Positions 18,124 through 26,884 of a stretch of 64,000 bases of DNA are shown in pieces. The stretch spans positions 1 through 64,000 of the forward strand of contig NZ_MACF01000142.1 of NCBI RefSeq assembly GCF_001884045.1, read 5' to 3'. The DNA is from Bacillus mobilis (GTDB lineage: Bacteria; Bacillota; Bacilli; Bacillales; Bacillaceae_G). Position 1 is the stretch's first letter, and each line of letters starts with the position of its first letter. The position numbers and the translations under genes were made by a program. The notes under the pieces were generated by a model. It was not told where the DNA came from, made no database searches, and was given only the letters and a program-made list of their open reading frames with translations.

Positions 18124-18480
18124 CCTTTTCTTCTTTCTATATACATGTATTTTATAGAAAGAAAAAGAAGGATTCTAACAAAAAGTACATATATTTCATA
18201 AAATTGAACAGAAATCGAATATATTCCGACAATTATCCGTTTATTATTCCATTTTACTTTTAAATATATTAGAATACTTATGAATGATAGGTTTAATACA
18301 CTAAGTTAAACTTTTTATATATTTAATACTAAAAATGTTTCACATGAAACTATCTATATTTCTTATTATCTTGCTATCATTTTCGATTTGCTACAAACAT
18401 CGATCCCATATAAAAAGCTAGTAGGAAACACAATATAATTGCACTTCCCGCTAAACCTTTATCACACTTTTTATATCCCC
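18124..18480. other. AT-rich intergenic region
   Basis: No reliable gene. On the minus strand at about 18377-18480 a short frame encodes a hydrophobic peptide with the core LAGSAIILCFLLAFYMGSMF, but it has no good start codon and follows directly on the upstream gene's stop. Confidence 0.4.
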
Positions 18481-19149
18481 CTACAACGCCCAAGTAATAT
18501 TCATCTCTTCAAACGACTCCTTACTAACTTCCAATCCTTCACTATCATCCGTTCCGATCATCACTACTTCTTCTTTAGATAACATAATTTCCTCGTTTGG
18601 ATTTTTGATTTTTCTCTCATACACGAGTTGTAAAAGCTCTATTTGCTCTTCTGTCAGCTCATATTCTTCTTCTAATCTTTCTATTGCTGATTGCAGATCA
18701 AGTAGCGGAATTTCTAATAAGAATCCGCCATGCTCTTCCATCTCTTCAAATGAATCAATTGAATACGCACCACTATCCTCAATCCAAAATGCAGTTGTAA
18801 TAAAAGGAACTGTTTCGCCTTCTACTTCTTCTAATACGTATTGAAGTGCTTCTTCTTTCGCAATGTCTATCACTTCCGAAGGTGCCCCTTCAAAATAATT
18901 TGCCGCATCAATCCATTCATCAATTCTTTCACTATTCACATCCTGCAGACATACGATCGTGTAATTCGGATGAAACGTAATTGTCCCTTGTCCGCCTTGA
19001 GTATCTTGCATACTATAGTTAAATCCGTCCCATGAACTTTCATGTGAGAAATCTGGACAATGCGCTACATTAATTGCATGGGCAATCGACTTTAAGATGC
19101 ACCCTTTCCATAGTTGTTCTTTATTTATATGTAATTTATATTTACTCAT
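18481..19149 (-). CDS. Uncharacterised acidic 222-residue protein
   Basis: Not recognised. Strongly acidic, no signal peptide or membrane span. Features are a GGQGTITFHPNYTIVCLQDV strand (about residues 52-71), an FITTAFWIEDSGAYSIDSFEEMEE segment in the middle, and a helical Glu/Leu-rich stretch (residues ~150-180). The start was chosen as the second of two ATGs because the GGGGGA is better spaced. The promoter follows the CPBP gene's terminator, so it is transcribed separately. Confidence 0.6.
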   Translation of the reverse strand: MSKYKLHINKEQLWKGCILKSIAHAINVAHCPDFSHESSWDGFNYSMQDTQGGQGTITFHPNYTIVCLQDVNSERIDEWIDAANYFEGAPSEVIDIAKEEALQYVLEEVEGETVPFITTAFWIEDSGAYSIDSFEEMEEHGGFLLEIPLLDLQSAIERLEEEYELTEEQIELLQLVYERKIKNPNEEIMLSKEEVVMIGTDDSEGLEVSKESFEEMNITWAL

Positions 19150-19231
19150 CATCTTCCCCCATACACATATTTTTTCTATTATCTTTCCTCTACATAATAC
19201 TTGTAAAGCCTTTTCTACCTACTACAAAATA

Positions 19232-19264
19232 AGAAAGACGCCCTTTTCAAAAAGGCGTCTTTTT
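19232..19264 (-). terminator. Terminator of the CPBP protease gene
   Basis: AGACGCC and GGCGTCT arms around a T/A-rich loop, with a U-rich tract on the minus strand. It overlaps the stop codon region. Confidence 0.75.
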
Positions 19265-19940
19265 ATAGCTGGAAATTCACCAATAAATAAAATGAATTGT
19301 TTAATACATGAATTCCAATTGGAACGAGTAAATTATTTGTTTTTTTATATGTGTAGGCTAAACATACACCCATACCAAAAATATATAAAACACTCCCTAC
19401 TGTAAGGGGATGACCTAAAGTAAATATAGAAGCACTTATAACGGCACTACTAAGTATAGAGAAGCGCTGAGATAATTTCATAAAAAACATACCTCGGAAT
19501 ACAAGCTCTTCCCAAATCGGTGCAAAAATCGTGAGTACAACTACGTATAAAATGATTTCACTTTTAGTAGGCTCTATTACTATATTAGATTCATCCACAC
19601 GAAGTCCATGTGGTAAAACTAAATTTAATACCGCAAGATATATAAGCAGTACGATCATCGTCATTACTATCGTTACATAATGTTTAAAATTATTGAACTG
19701 TATTGATTTTACTAACTGCACACAATAATTTCTTGCTGGTGAGTATATTAAAATAATAGTAAGAAATGTTAAAGGCGGAATAAGATGATCTACATACCAT
19801 GGATATAAGGAAGAGTCATATGTAATGTTTAAAAAACCAATTCCATGCATGACCCCAAAAATAATTATTATCATGCTAATTACTTCGCGCATACTCATTA
19901 CTACATTCTTTTCTTCATAAGAAGCTAATTCTGTATTCAC
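19263..19940 (-). CDS. CPBP family intramembrane protease
   Basis: 225 residues, GTG start with RBS AGGAG. About six hydrophobic segments. The three CPBP/Abi motifs are present: EELVFRGMFF (EExxxR type, about residues 142-151), TLGHPLTVGSVLY with the second-site His, and HVLNNSFYLLVN near the C-terminus. Family members cleave membrane substrates, process peptides or confer self-immunity to bacteriocins. No bacteriocin gene is adjacent, so the role here is open. Confidence 0.85.
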   Translation of the reverse strand: MNTELASYEEKNVVMSMREVISMIIIIFGVMHGIGFLNITYDSSLYPWYVDHLIPPLTFLTIILIYSPARNYCVQLVKSIQFNNFKHYVTIVMTMIVLLIYLAVLNLVLPHGLRVDESNIVIEPTKSEIILYVVVLTIFAPIWEELVFRGMFFMKLSQRFSILSSAVISASIFTLGHPLTVGSVLYIFGMGVCLAYTYKKTNNLLVPIGIHVLNNSFYLLVNFQL

Positions 19941-19996
19941 CCTATCTCCTCCAGTATAATTAAACCTTTTAAACCATTATATACCAATTTCAACAC

Positions 19997-20034
19997 AAAA
20001 ACAGACGATACAACCTAATGTATCGTCTGTTTTT
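19997..20034. terminator. Strong intrinsic terminator
   Basis: 16-nt arms (19997-20012 and 20019-20034) bearing A5/T5 ends and a 6-nt loop. It serves the nucleotidyltransferase gene on the minus strand. Confidence 0.85.
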
Positions 20035-20036
20035 CC

Positions 20037-20831
20037 CTACCATTTCTCTCTACACGTTTCAATTAAATGCAGTAAGTACTTCCTCGTCATATCTGCCCGT
20101 CTCCACCTTGAGAGCATTCGCTTTTCTTTTGGATTCTGCCGTATCCTCGCTACTTCTTTTAATAAAATCTCCCATTCTTCCCCTGAACGTTCTAACAAGT
20201 ATTGCAATCCACTATCTTTGGAAACGATTGTTTTATGATCTAGTGTATATAAAATACGGCCCATCGTAACGACAGCTGATTCTACCCACTCTTCTATAAA
20301 AAATAAATATGGCTGTTTCGCCTTTTCACTCCAGTACTGTTCTACATTGTATTTCATCGTATTTACTACATCATTCCATCTTATTTGAAACGGAAGATCT
20401 TCCGCTTCTTTCCCGATAACTGTAATACCTTGATTTTTTAATGTCCACCATGTGACCGCATTAATATCCCAATGACCTATATCCGCTTTACCATCTGCAC
20501 AATACGCGTACTCATTCATTTCATCATTGTATTTCCCTAAATCAGCAAGCGGAATATACATACCATCCATTCTTTCACCTAACGTACTATCACTAAGCTT
20601 CTTATGAAGTTCTACAAGTTGCTGTTTTTCAGCTTCATTCACAGAATCACTTATTACTGTAACAAAATCAACATCGCTCGTTTCTGCATGAAATGCACCG
20701 AGTGCGATGGAGCCGTAAATATATACCCCGACTATTTTTTCATCCAAAAAAATTTCTTTTAATTCTACGGTGTACTGCTCCATTAACTGTTGTACTTCCG
20801 TTGGTAACGAATGCTTCACTCCATTTTTCAC
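20037..20831 (-). CDS. Aminoglycoside nucleotidyltransferase-like protein (DUF4111)
   Basis: 264 residues from a GTG at 20831 (GGAGGG, 6-nt spacing). The nucleotidyltransferase motif GSIALGAFHAETSDVDF (about residues 42-58) carries the G-S and the two metal-binding aspartates. The C-terminal helical DUF4111 domain contains TMGRILYTLDHKTIVSKDSG. It resembles ANT(9)/ANT(3'')-type streptomycin/spectinomycin adenylyltransferases, so drug modification is possible but unproven; chromosomal homologues are common in Bacillus. Confidence 0.8.
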   Translation of the reverse strand: MKNGVKHSLPTEVQQLMEQYTVELKEIFLDEKIVGVYIYGSIALGAFHAETSDVDFVTVISDSVNEAEKQQLVELHKKLSDSTLGERMDGMYIPLADLGKYNDEMNEYAYCADGKADIGHWDINAVTWWTLKNQGITVIGKEAEDLPFQIRWNDVVNTMKYNVEQYWSEKAKQPYLFFIEEWVESAVVTMGRILYTLDHKTIVSKDSGLQYLLERSGEEWEILLKEVARIRQNPKEKRMLSRWRRADMTRKYLLHLIETCREKW

Positions 20832-20845
20832 ATCTATCCCTCCAT

Positions 20846-20878
20846 TAAAAAAAGCCTTCGCAAATTCGCAAAGGCTTC
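20846..20878 (-). terminator. yuzD terminator
   Basis: AAGCCTT and AAGGCTT outer arms around a CGCAAATTCGC core that is nearly self-complementary. U run on the minus strand. Confidence 0.75.
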
Positions 20879-20883
20879 CTGTT

Positions 20884-21192
20884 TTATAAATATTTCTCGA
20901 TTTCTTCGTAAACATCCTTCAAACGAGGATTTCCTTCTCCAACAATTTCTCCATTTACAAGAACGACCGGATAAAATAGATCTTCCTCCACTACGCGCTC
21001 TGCGAATGCTTTTTTATCCTCATCTTCTTGTTTTTCTTGAAAATCAATATACTCGAAATTAAATTTATTTTCTTGTCCTTCATATTTACGACCAATCGCC
21101 GCTTGTAGCCACTCAAACGTTTCTGTTGAAGATGGCATTCCAACGCAGCTCGCACAAATTACTTTCGTCCCATACACTTGCACATTAACCAT
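20884..21192 (-). CDS. yuzD: YuzD family thiol protein (DUF1462)
   Basis: 102 residues, full length. The N-terminal VYGTKVICASCVGMPSS carries the conserved CxxC pair (residues 14 and 17). The C-terminal half holds FYPVVLVNGEIVGEGNPRL, the thioredoxin-like cis-Pro region. A probable disulfide/thiol protein. It sits next to the NfuA-like yutI in divergent orientation, as in B. subtilis. RBS GGGGGAGAAG. Confidence 0.88.
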   Translation of the reverse strand: MVNVQVYGTKVICASCVGMPSSTETFEWLQAAIGRKYEGQENKFNFEYIDFQEKQEDEDKKAFAERVVEEDLFYPVVLVNGEIVGEGNPRLKDVYEEIEKYL

Positions 21193-21387
21193 TTCTTCTC
21201 CCCCGCCTCTTGTTTCAACAGCATATTAAGATGTCTTATTACATAAGCACATCATTTTACAAACTTATTCCCTACCCCTATACTGAAAAAACACGATAAA
21301 ATATTTCGACAATAAAACAAGAAGAGAAAAAATAGATTTTCCCCTCTATCTTGATTATAATAAAACTGATGAAAGGAGTCGATAAAA

Positions 21388-21624
21388 ATGGAAAACCCAC
21401 ATATGGAAGAACAAGTATTAGAAGTATTAGATAAATTACGTCCATTCTTACTTCGCGATGGCGGAGACGTTGAATTAGTAGACATTGAAGAAGGTATCGT
21501 AAAATTACGCCTTATGGGTGCTTGCGGAAGCTGCCCAAGTTCTACAATCACACTAAAAGCTGGTATCGAACGCGCATTACTTGAAGAAGTACCAGGCGTT
21601 ATTGAAGTAGAACAAGTATTTTAA
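21388..21624 (+). CDS. yutI: NifU C-terminal domain Fe-S scaffold/carrier (YutI)
   Basis: 78 residues, a single NifU-like domain. It opens with a [20 protein letters not shown] segment and carries the cluster-binding [14 protein letters not shown] (CxxC at residues 52 and 55). It receives clusters from the Suf machinery and donates them to targets. Strong RBS AAAGGAG. Confidence 0.93.
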   Translation: MENPHMEEQVLEVLDKLRPFLLRDGGDVELVDIEEGIVKLRLMGACGSCPSSTITLKAGIERALLEEVPGVIEVEQVF

Positions 21625-21627
21625 TTA

Positions 21628-21776
21628 AAAGCGGAAGCGGCTCGTTCAAAATGTGAGGAGGATGGAGCTTCTGACATATAGGCGCTTTTTGCCTCGGCGG
21701 AAGAAGCGAAGCCACCGAACATTTTAGCCGCTGGAGCTAGATATTAATCTAAAAGCGGAAGTGGCTCGTTCAGAAT
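21628..21776 (+). repeat. Structured Bacillus-type repeat, copy A plus a truncated second copy
   Basis: Copy A spans 21628-21742. A second copy is cut off after its first ~26 nt (21751-21776). Helices: AGCGGCT with AGCCGCT (outer), AAAATGT with ACATTTT, GCTTCT with AGAAGC, and AGGC with GCCT. The same element occurs at 57889-58174 with compensating changes in two of these helices. Confidence 0.85.
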
Positions 21777-21786
21777 CGCTTCCTAG

Positions 21787-21815
21787 AAAGAGACCCAAAT
21801 GGGTCTCTTTTTTTA
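21787..21815 (+). terminator. Intrinsic terminator
   Basis: AAAGAGACCC / GGGTCTCTTT with loop AAAT and a following T run. It ends transcripts from yutI that run through the repeat. Confidence 0.85.
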
Positions 21816-21936
21816 TTCAAATAGCACCTCTCCTTTAACATCATAAAACAAAATTGGAAATCCTTCTCAAAAAGTGAGATAATTAATACTATAGAATCGT
21901 TCACACATATACAGAAAAAACATAGGGGGACGACAC

Positions 21937-22152
21937 ATGCCAAGAATGGGAAACACTTTTTTAACAATTCAAGAACTAGAAAAGAAAAAAGAGTATTTAT
22001 TAGATCTTTCATCCGTTATACCAACGTGGAATGCGAGCTACCAATTTTTATTTAAAGAAATCCAGCAAGAATTATTGAGTAAAGTAAATGAAAAAATCGA
22101 ACAACATCAATTCATTTTAAATATATGTGCAGATCAACAGGTAGGGGCATAA
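21937..22152 (+). CDS. Small helical protein of unknown function
   Basis: 71 residues. RBS GGGGGACGAC precedes the ATG. Mostly helical and charged (QELEKKKEYLLDLSSVI, then FKEIQQELLSKVNEKIEQHQ), no cysteines except one near the end, no signal peptide. Not recognised. Its own terminator follows. Confidence 0.6.
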   Translation: MPRMGNTFLTIQELEKKKEYLLDLSSVIPTWNASYQFLFKEIQQELLSKVNEKIEQHQFILNICADQQVGA

Positions 22153-22175
22153 TGTATTACATACAATTGTAGTAT

Positions 22176-22209
22176 AAAAAAAGAGACCTCAATCGGTCTC
22201 TTTTTTATT
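22176..22209. terminator. Bidirectional terminator
   Basis: AAAAGAGACC / GGTCTCTTTT with loop TCAATC and A6/T6 flanks, between convergent genes. Confidence 0.8.
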
Positions 22210-23211
22210 TTAAGATAGCCAATCTAATTTTTTAATCCCTAACTTATCAACTGGTAAACGAAGTGAGCCATAAAAATGCTTCATAAATTGCTCAGAGCGG
22301 TTCACATCGTGTAAAATGGCTTCTAAGCGATCTCTATATATGCTTTTTTGTTCTTCGTTTCCTGTTTGGTAATATCGTTCGACTGTTTCAAAGTAGTGAA
22401 GTGGGAACAGGAGCCTTGCAAATAATAAGCGCCAACCAAATGAGGATAGCGAATAATTTCGTTCATAGTCTGTAACAAATTGAACGATTGTTTGCTCCCA
22501 GTCTTTCTGTTTTTCTATCATCATATAGCGGATTAATTCTGCCATATCTCGAGTTGGGTGATCATACACCCAATCAAAAGGAAGTTTGAGGCGCTTCGTT
22601 TGATGCCATAATAAGGGTGTAAATCGTTCTTGGCAAATTGTTGCTGCATCAGTCATTTGCGGCGTATCATCCATCTCTGTATCGACAACATACTGAATTG
22701 CATTTTCTGCAACTCCTAAGTAATACGGGAAGGATTCAATAAACAATTGATCGAATACGTCTGTAGGGTGGTTCATCACTTGTGATTGCCAAAACTTTTC
22801 TAATTGATCGAGCCTTTTTTCCCATAACGCTTTCCATTCACCAATGCGGCTTAATTGCTCGATTTCTTCTGGAAAGAATGCGCCTCGTTTATGGAATATA
22901 GAAAGCTCACTTCCTAATGATGTAGCATGTCGTTCTAACGCACGCATACCTTTTAATAAGCAGTAATTTTGTTCTTCTATCTCGCTTACATAGTAGCCGT
23001 GTATAGTCGGAACGAAAGTCGCTACAGTTATATCCCCTTGCTGGTTCATATAGTCACTGAGCTTTTTCATCTCTACAAGTACTTCTTCCTCCATTTCTCC
23101 AATTGGAACAAGTACATAAATTTTGTTGCGAATCCAAAAGCTTTTATAGGGGCCAAGGGGGATTAATTCTTTAACATGCATGTGATAATGCTCATAAATA
23201 TGATGAATCAT
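22210..23211 (-). CDS. yutH: CotS-like spore coat protein / kinase-like fold (YutH)
   Basis: 333 residues from the ATG at 23211 (RBS AGGTGG). YutH belongs to the CotS/CotI aminoglycoside-phosphotransferase-like spore coat group. Visible are the GDITVATFVPTIHGYY segment and the ERHATSLGSELSIFHKRG region. The loop where a kinase would have its catalytic HxD is degenerate (WVYDHPTRDMAELIRYM), so kinase activity is doubtful. Expected at the spore surface and made in the mother cell. Confidence 0.85.
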   Translation of the reverse strand: MIHHIYEHYHMHVKELIPLGPYKSFWIRNKIYVLVPIGEMEEEVLVEMKKLSDYMNQQGDITVATFVPTIHGYYVSEIEEQNYCLLKGMRALERHATSLGSELSIFHKRGAFFPEEIEQLSRIGEWKALWEKRLDQLEKFWQSQVMNHPTDVFDQLFIESFPYYLGVAENAIQYVVDTEMDDTPQMTDAATICQERFTPLLWHQTKRLKLPFDWVYDHPTRDMAELIRYMMIEKQKDWEQTIVQFVTDYERNYSLSSFGWRLLFARLLFPLHYFETVERYYQTGNEEQKSIYRDRLEAILHDVNRSEQFMKHFYGSLRLPVDKLGIKKLDWLS

Positions 23212-23331
23212 CGCAGTCGCCACCTATGGTTTTTCTTTATATATATGAGCTTGTGCTCGCCTTTCATTCCTATGCACATGATAAAGCAAAGAAACGTATA
23301 CAAATACTAAAAAGAAAAAAAGGTGATAAAC

Positions 23332-23823
23332 ATGAAAGAATCAAATCAACTACAAGAAAGAGCATTACAACTATTACAAGAGCGCGGTGTAACAATTGAC
23401 GATATTGCTGAGCTTGTTCATTTTCTTCAAAAAAAATATCATCCAAATTTAGAGATGTCAGAATGCCGTTATAACGTTGAGCGTGTATTATCAAAACGTG
23501 AAGTACAAAACGCACTGATTACAGGTATCGAACTCGATGTTCTTGCTGAAAAAGGAATGTTAAGTGAGCCGTTACAAGATATCGTAAAACGTGATGAAGG
23601 CTTATACGGAATTGATGAAGTGATCGCACTTTCTATCGTTAATGTGTACGGCTCTATCGGTTTCACGAACTTTGGATATATCGATAAATTAAAACCTGGT
23701 ATTTTAGAATACTTAAATGATAAATCAACTGGAAAGGTGCACACATTCCTTGATGATATCGTTGGCGGAATCGCTGCCGCTGCTTCAAGCCGTTTAGCGC
23801 ACCGAGCTGATCATTCGGAGTAA
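23332..23823 (+). CDS. yutG: Phosphatidylglycerophosphatase A family (YutG/PgpA)
   Basis: 163 residues from the ATG at 23332 (RBS AAGGTGAT). Family motifs: ERGVTIDDIAELVHFLQKKY, DEGLYGIDEVIALSIVNVYG and HTFLDDIVGGIAAAASSR near the C-terminus, the last holding the aspartates of the PgpA active site. Would dephosphorylate phosphatidylglycerol phosphate. It lacks the hydrophobic spans of the E. coli enzyme, as is normal for Firmicute members. Confidence 0.88.
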   Translation: MKESNQLQERALQLLQERGVTIDDIAELVHFLQKKYHPNLEMSECRYNVERVLSKREVQNALITGIELDVLAEKGMLSEPLQDIVKRDEGLYGIDEVIALSIVNVYGSIGFTNFGYIDKLKPGILEYLNDKSTGKVHTFLDDIVGGIAAAASSRLAHRADHSE

Positions 23824-23828
23824 AATAC

Positions 23829-23864
23829 GAAAGACCGTCAGTTTCATACTGACGGTCTTTCATA
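23829..23864. terminator. Bidirectional terminator
   Basis: 14-nt perfect arms GAAAGACCGTCAGT / ACTGACGGTCTTTC, loop TTCAT. The stem overlaps the end of the convergent GNAT gene. Confidence 0.85.
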
Positions 23865-24323
23865 TTCCATAATCATAAATTCTCTTCCGCGACTCAAAAA
23901 AATAGGACCTTGCTGAAAACCTATGTTTTTATATAGCGTAATCGCCCTTGTATTAAATGTCGCTACGCTAAGTCGAAATGTCTTCGGTTTATATTCTTTC
24001 GCTGCAAAGGCTATCCCAGCTTGAAAAAATATCTCCCCCAACCCTTTCCCCGTTAACGCTGGCTTCATGCCAAGTCCGATATCAATTACATCTTCTCCAC
24101 CATATAAATGAGCATCTCTTCCCCCTGGCACTTGTGCATTTTCCCCAAAACAAAAATAGCCGATAAACTCTCCCTTATCGTCACAACAACCATAATACGT
24201 CCCATCTAATAATTCTTCTATTGCTTCTTCCTCTCCTGAAAAACTATACAAATCATAAGGTTCTTCATACGTCCACGTATTTATCTCATTTGCTTCTTCT
24301 TCTGTTAACTTATGTATATCCAT
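23844..24323 (-). CDS. GNAT family acetyltransferase
   Basis: 159 residues. Acetyl-CoA-binding region: IGLGMKPALTGKGLGEIFFQAGIAFA (about residues 91-116), followed by FRLSVATFNTRAITLYKNIGF, the classic GNAT C-terminal pattern. The N-terminus is rich in acidic residues. Substrate unknown. RBS GGGGAG. Confidence 0.85.
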   Translation of the reverse strand: MDIHKLTEEEANEINTWTYEEPYDLYSFSGEEEAIEELLDGTYYGCCDDKGEFIGYFCFGENAQVPGGRDAHLYGGEDVIDIGLGMKPALTGKGLGEIFFQAGIAFAAKEYKPKTFRLSVATFNTRAITLYKNIGFQQGPIFLSRGREFMIMEYERPSV

Positions 24324-24484
24324 CCTTCTCTCCCCCTATTATATTTCTACTAACAATATTCGATATTCATCTTATAATTCATCTTTCTCAATATATTTTT
24401 TAAATTTATTATTTCATTTTCATGGAAGATTTTCCTTATTATGTTACGATTAAACAGAATTATTTGAAATAAGGTGGTGACAAT

Positions 24485-25588
24485 TTGAATTACTTTTCTT
24501 ATCTCTCCTTAGAAGAACGTCAAAAATTTTTCTATAAAGAACCTCTTAGTTTTTCAAAAAGTATAGAGAAAGAGCAATTAGCTTACGCATTAGGGGCTAC
24601 ACTGTATACTCCTGGTACGAAAGAAACGATTGCGGAAGATATAATTAGAAAAAAACATGTGGAAGCTACCTCTATTATTTTTTGTCTAGAAGACTCTATT
24701 AGCGATGAGGAAGTAAAATTTGCAGAGCAAAACATCGTCGTTCAAATACAGCAAATCGCCAACTTAGTCAGTGCCAACATACTAAGTCAATCAGACATTC
24801 CACTTCTTTTTATTAGAGTTCGACAGCCAAGTCAAATGAAGACAATTGTTACTGAATTAGGTAGTGCCGTTCATTGCTTATGTGGTTTCGTCTTCCCAAA
24901 ATTCACACCCGTTAATGGAAAGACTTATATCGATCAGCTTGCATATATAAACGAACTATATTCATTATCCCTTTATGGAATGCCGATTTTAGAATCACCA
25001 GAAATTATGTATAAAGAAACACGCGTAGAGTCGTTATTACAAATAAAAGATTTACTAGATTCCTATCGTGATTACATCTTAAATGTACGTATTGGCGCCA
25101 CTGATTTTTCAAGTATATTTGGTATTCGGCGCAATAAATACACACCAATCTATCATATTACCGTTGTTCGTGATTGTATTTCAGACATTATTAATATTTT
25201 CTCCAGAGCGACAAATGAATATGTTATTTCAGGATGTGTATGGGAATATTTTTCTAATGATTACGAAAAAGGGCTCATTCAAGAGGTATCGCTTGACCAT
25301 GCAAATGGATTAATCGGAAAGACAGTTATTCACCCATCTCATATTAAAGTTGTACAAGCAATGCACATTGTCACAATGGAAGATTATTTAGACGCAAGGT
25401 CAATTTTACAAAATGCAGATACGTATAACGGAGTGCTAAAAAGCAGTTTTGCTAACAAAATGAATGAAGTAAAACCACATTATAACTGGGCTCGCAAAAC
25501 CATTTTAAAATCTAATATTTACGGGGTGCTACATGAAAACAAACAATTCACCGACTTCCTTATTACAAACGCAAAACAACACGTATAA
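24485..25588 (+). CDS. CitE-like HpcH/HpaI aldolase of the Ter-associated biosynthetic module
   Basis: 367 residues, TTG start with RBS AAGGTGGTG. CitE-fold motifs in order: FCLEDSISDEE (about residues 64-74, acidic metal/substrate site), LFIRVRQPSQM, CGFVFPKFTP, ILESPEIM, RIGATDFSSIFG and GKTVIHPSHIKVVQA. It would perform a C-C bond reaction on an acyl-CoA or sugar-acid-like substrate. First gene of a four-gene operon; the 3' end overlaps the next gene by 56 nt. Function within the operon is inferred from context. Confidence 0.85.
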   Translation: MNYFSYLSLEERQKFFYKEPLSFSKSIEKEQLAYALGATLYTPGTKETIAEDIIRKKHVEATSIIFCLEDSISDEEVKFAEQNIVVQIQQIANLVSANILSQSDIPLLFIRVRQPSQMKTIVTELGSAVHCLCGFVFPKFTPVNGKTYIDQLAYINELYSLSLYGMPILESPEIMYKETRVESLLQIKDLLDSYRDYILNVRIGATDFSSIFGIRRNKYTPIYHITVVRDCISDIINIFSRATNEYVISGCVWEYFSNDYEKGLIQEVSLDHANGLIGKTVIHPSHIKVVQAMHIVTMEDYLDARSILQNADTYNGVLKSSFANKMNEVKPHYNWARKTILKSNIYGVLHENKQFTDFLITNAKQHV

Positions 25589-26879
25589 CGTTTTAAATAA
25601 TATAAAGGTTCATGTAGAAGTACGTGATAATCCATATAACTTAGAATTAAACAATCTTTTTCAAATGGCAGCGAGGATAAATAAGAAGCGGAGTTTTTTA
25701 TTTGTGAGTACAATTCTTGGAAAGCATCTTCCTATTAAACCGGCAGTCTCTCTAGCAAGTGGATTTGCTCTCGCTGCAAGATATATGGAAATACTACATA
25801 ATACTTTTCATCCGTTTCAAAAAGAAATTTTAAATCTTATTTCATTAGAAGTTGATGAAATTCCAGAAGAAGTATTTCATTATCAATATCCCTTGCAAGA
25901 AGAAGTGTTATTTATCGGATTCGCTGAAACAGCAACTGCACTTGGCCATTCTATGTTTCAATGCTTTCAAAATGCAAAGTATGTACATACAACCAGGGAA
26001 TCGATACCCAATCTCGAATCTGTCATTACATTCGAGGAAGAACATTCTCATGCAACATCACACCGTTGTTATGTCGATAAGAGCTTTTTTCAAAACAACA
26101 ATCCAATCGTTCTCGTAGATGATGAGATGACAACCGGAAAAACCGCACTAAATATTATCAGATCCATTCAACAGCAATTTCCACGAGAAGAATATACCAT
26201 TGCTTCTTTATTAGACTGGCGTTCTAATACTAATAGAAGACAATTTAAACAACTAGAAGAAGAACTTCAAATAAAAATTCATGTTATTTCTTTATTAGAA
26301 GGAATCATTCATACAACTGGCCAACCGTCGAATGTTTCAAAACCAACTATGCAAACTGAAGAAACAAAACCTTATTTCAAAAAGCATACCATTACTTGTC
26401 CAACATTATCCTATACATCAAATTACATAAAATATACTGGACGCTTTGGCATTTCATCATATGAACAAAAGCACATTCATTCTTTTACTCAAGAAGCAGG
26501 AAAAATGTTACAAAGAAAGAGAATTGGAAAACGAGCGCTCTGCCTCGGAACGGGCGAATTTATGTATATTCCAATGAAAATCGCTGCTGAAATGGGTGAA
26601 AATATTTTATATCAATCTACAACACGAAGTCCTATCCACCCTGTTTCAAATGATGTGAACTACGCCATTCATAATCATTTCCCATATCCAAGTCCCGAAG
26701 ATTCTACTATTACAAATTACTTTTATAACATTTCACCTCATGATTACGATGAAGTATTTGTTTTTCTGGAACGTGATGTAAAAGAAGAAGCCCTATCTCC
26801 TCTTCTATATCAGTTACAAACAGTTATTCCCTGTATTCATATCGTCTCATTTTCAAATAGCACAGAAAAGGAAGGTTGA
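25533..26879 (+). CDS. Phosphoribosyltransferase with TRSP domain
   Basis: 448 residues. The N-terminal PRTase domain has the PRPP-binding loop IVLVDDEMTTGKTALNII (about residues 191-208). The C-terminal TRSP domain has RALCLGTGEFMYIPMKIA and the name-giving TTRSPIHPV at about residues 361-369. TRSP-PRTase fusions are found in gene clusters associated with tellurite-resistance-type systems. Comparative genomics proposes that such clusters make a nucleoside-like metabolite; that role has not been shown biochemically to my knowledge. Confidence 0.85.
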   Translation: MKTNNSPTSLLQTQNNTYNVLNNIKVHVEVRDNPYNLELNNLFQMAARINKKRSFLFVSTILGKHLPIKPAVSLASGFALAARYMEILHNTFHPFQKEILNLISLEVDEIPEEVFHYQYPLQEEVLFIGFAETATALGHSMFQCFQNAKYVHTTRESIPNLESVITFEEEHSHATSHRCYVDKSFFQNNNPIVLVDDEMTTGKTALNIIRSIQQQFPREEYTIASLLDWRSNTNRRQFKQLEEELQIKIHVISLLEGIIHTTGQPSNVSKPTMQTEETKPYFKKHTITCPTLSYTSNYIKYTGRFGISSYEQKHIHSFTQEAGKMLQRKRIGKRALCLGTGEFMYIPMKIAAEMGENILYQSTTRSPIHPVSNDVNYAIHNHFPYPSPEDSTITNYFYNISPHDYDEVFVFLERDVKEEALSPLLYQLQTVIPCIHIVSFSNSTEKEG

Positions 26880-26884
26880 TAATT

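Noticed and set aside
18377-18480. Possible small hydrophobic peptide on the minus strand
   Set aside because: In frame just after the stop of the upstream gene but without a usable start codon; could be real only with a non-standard start.
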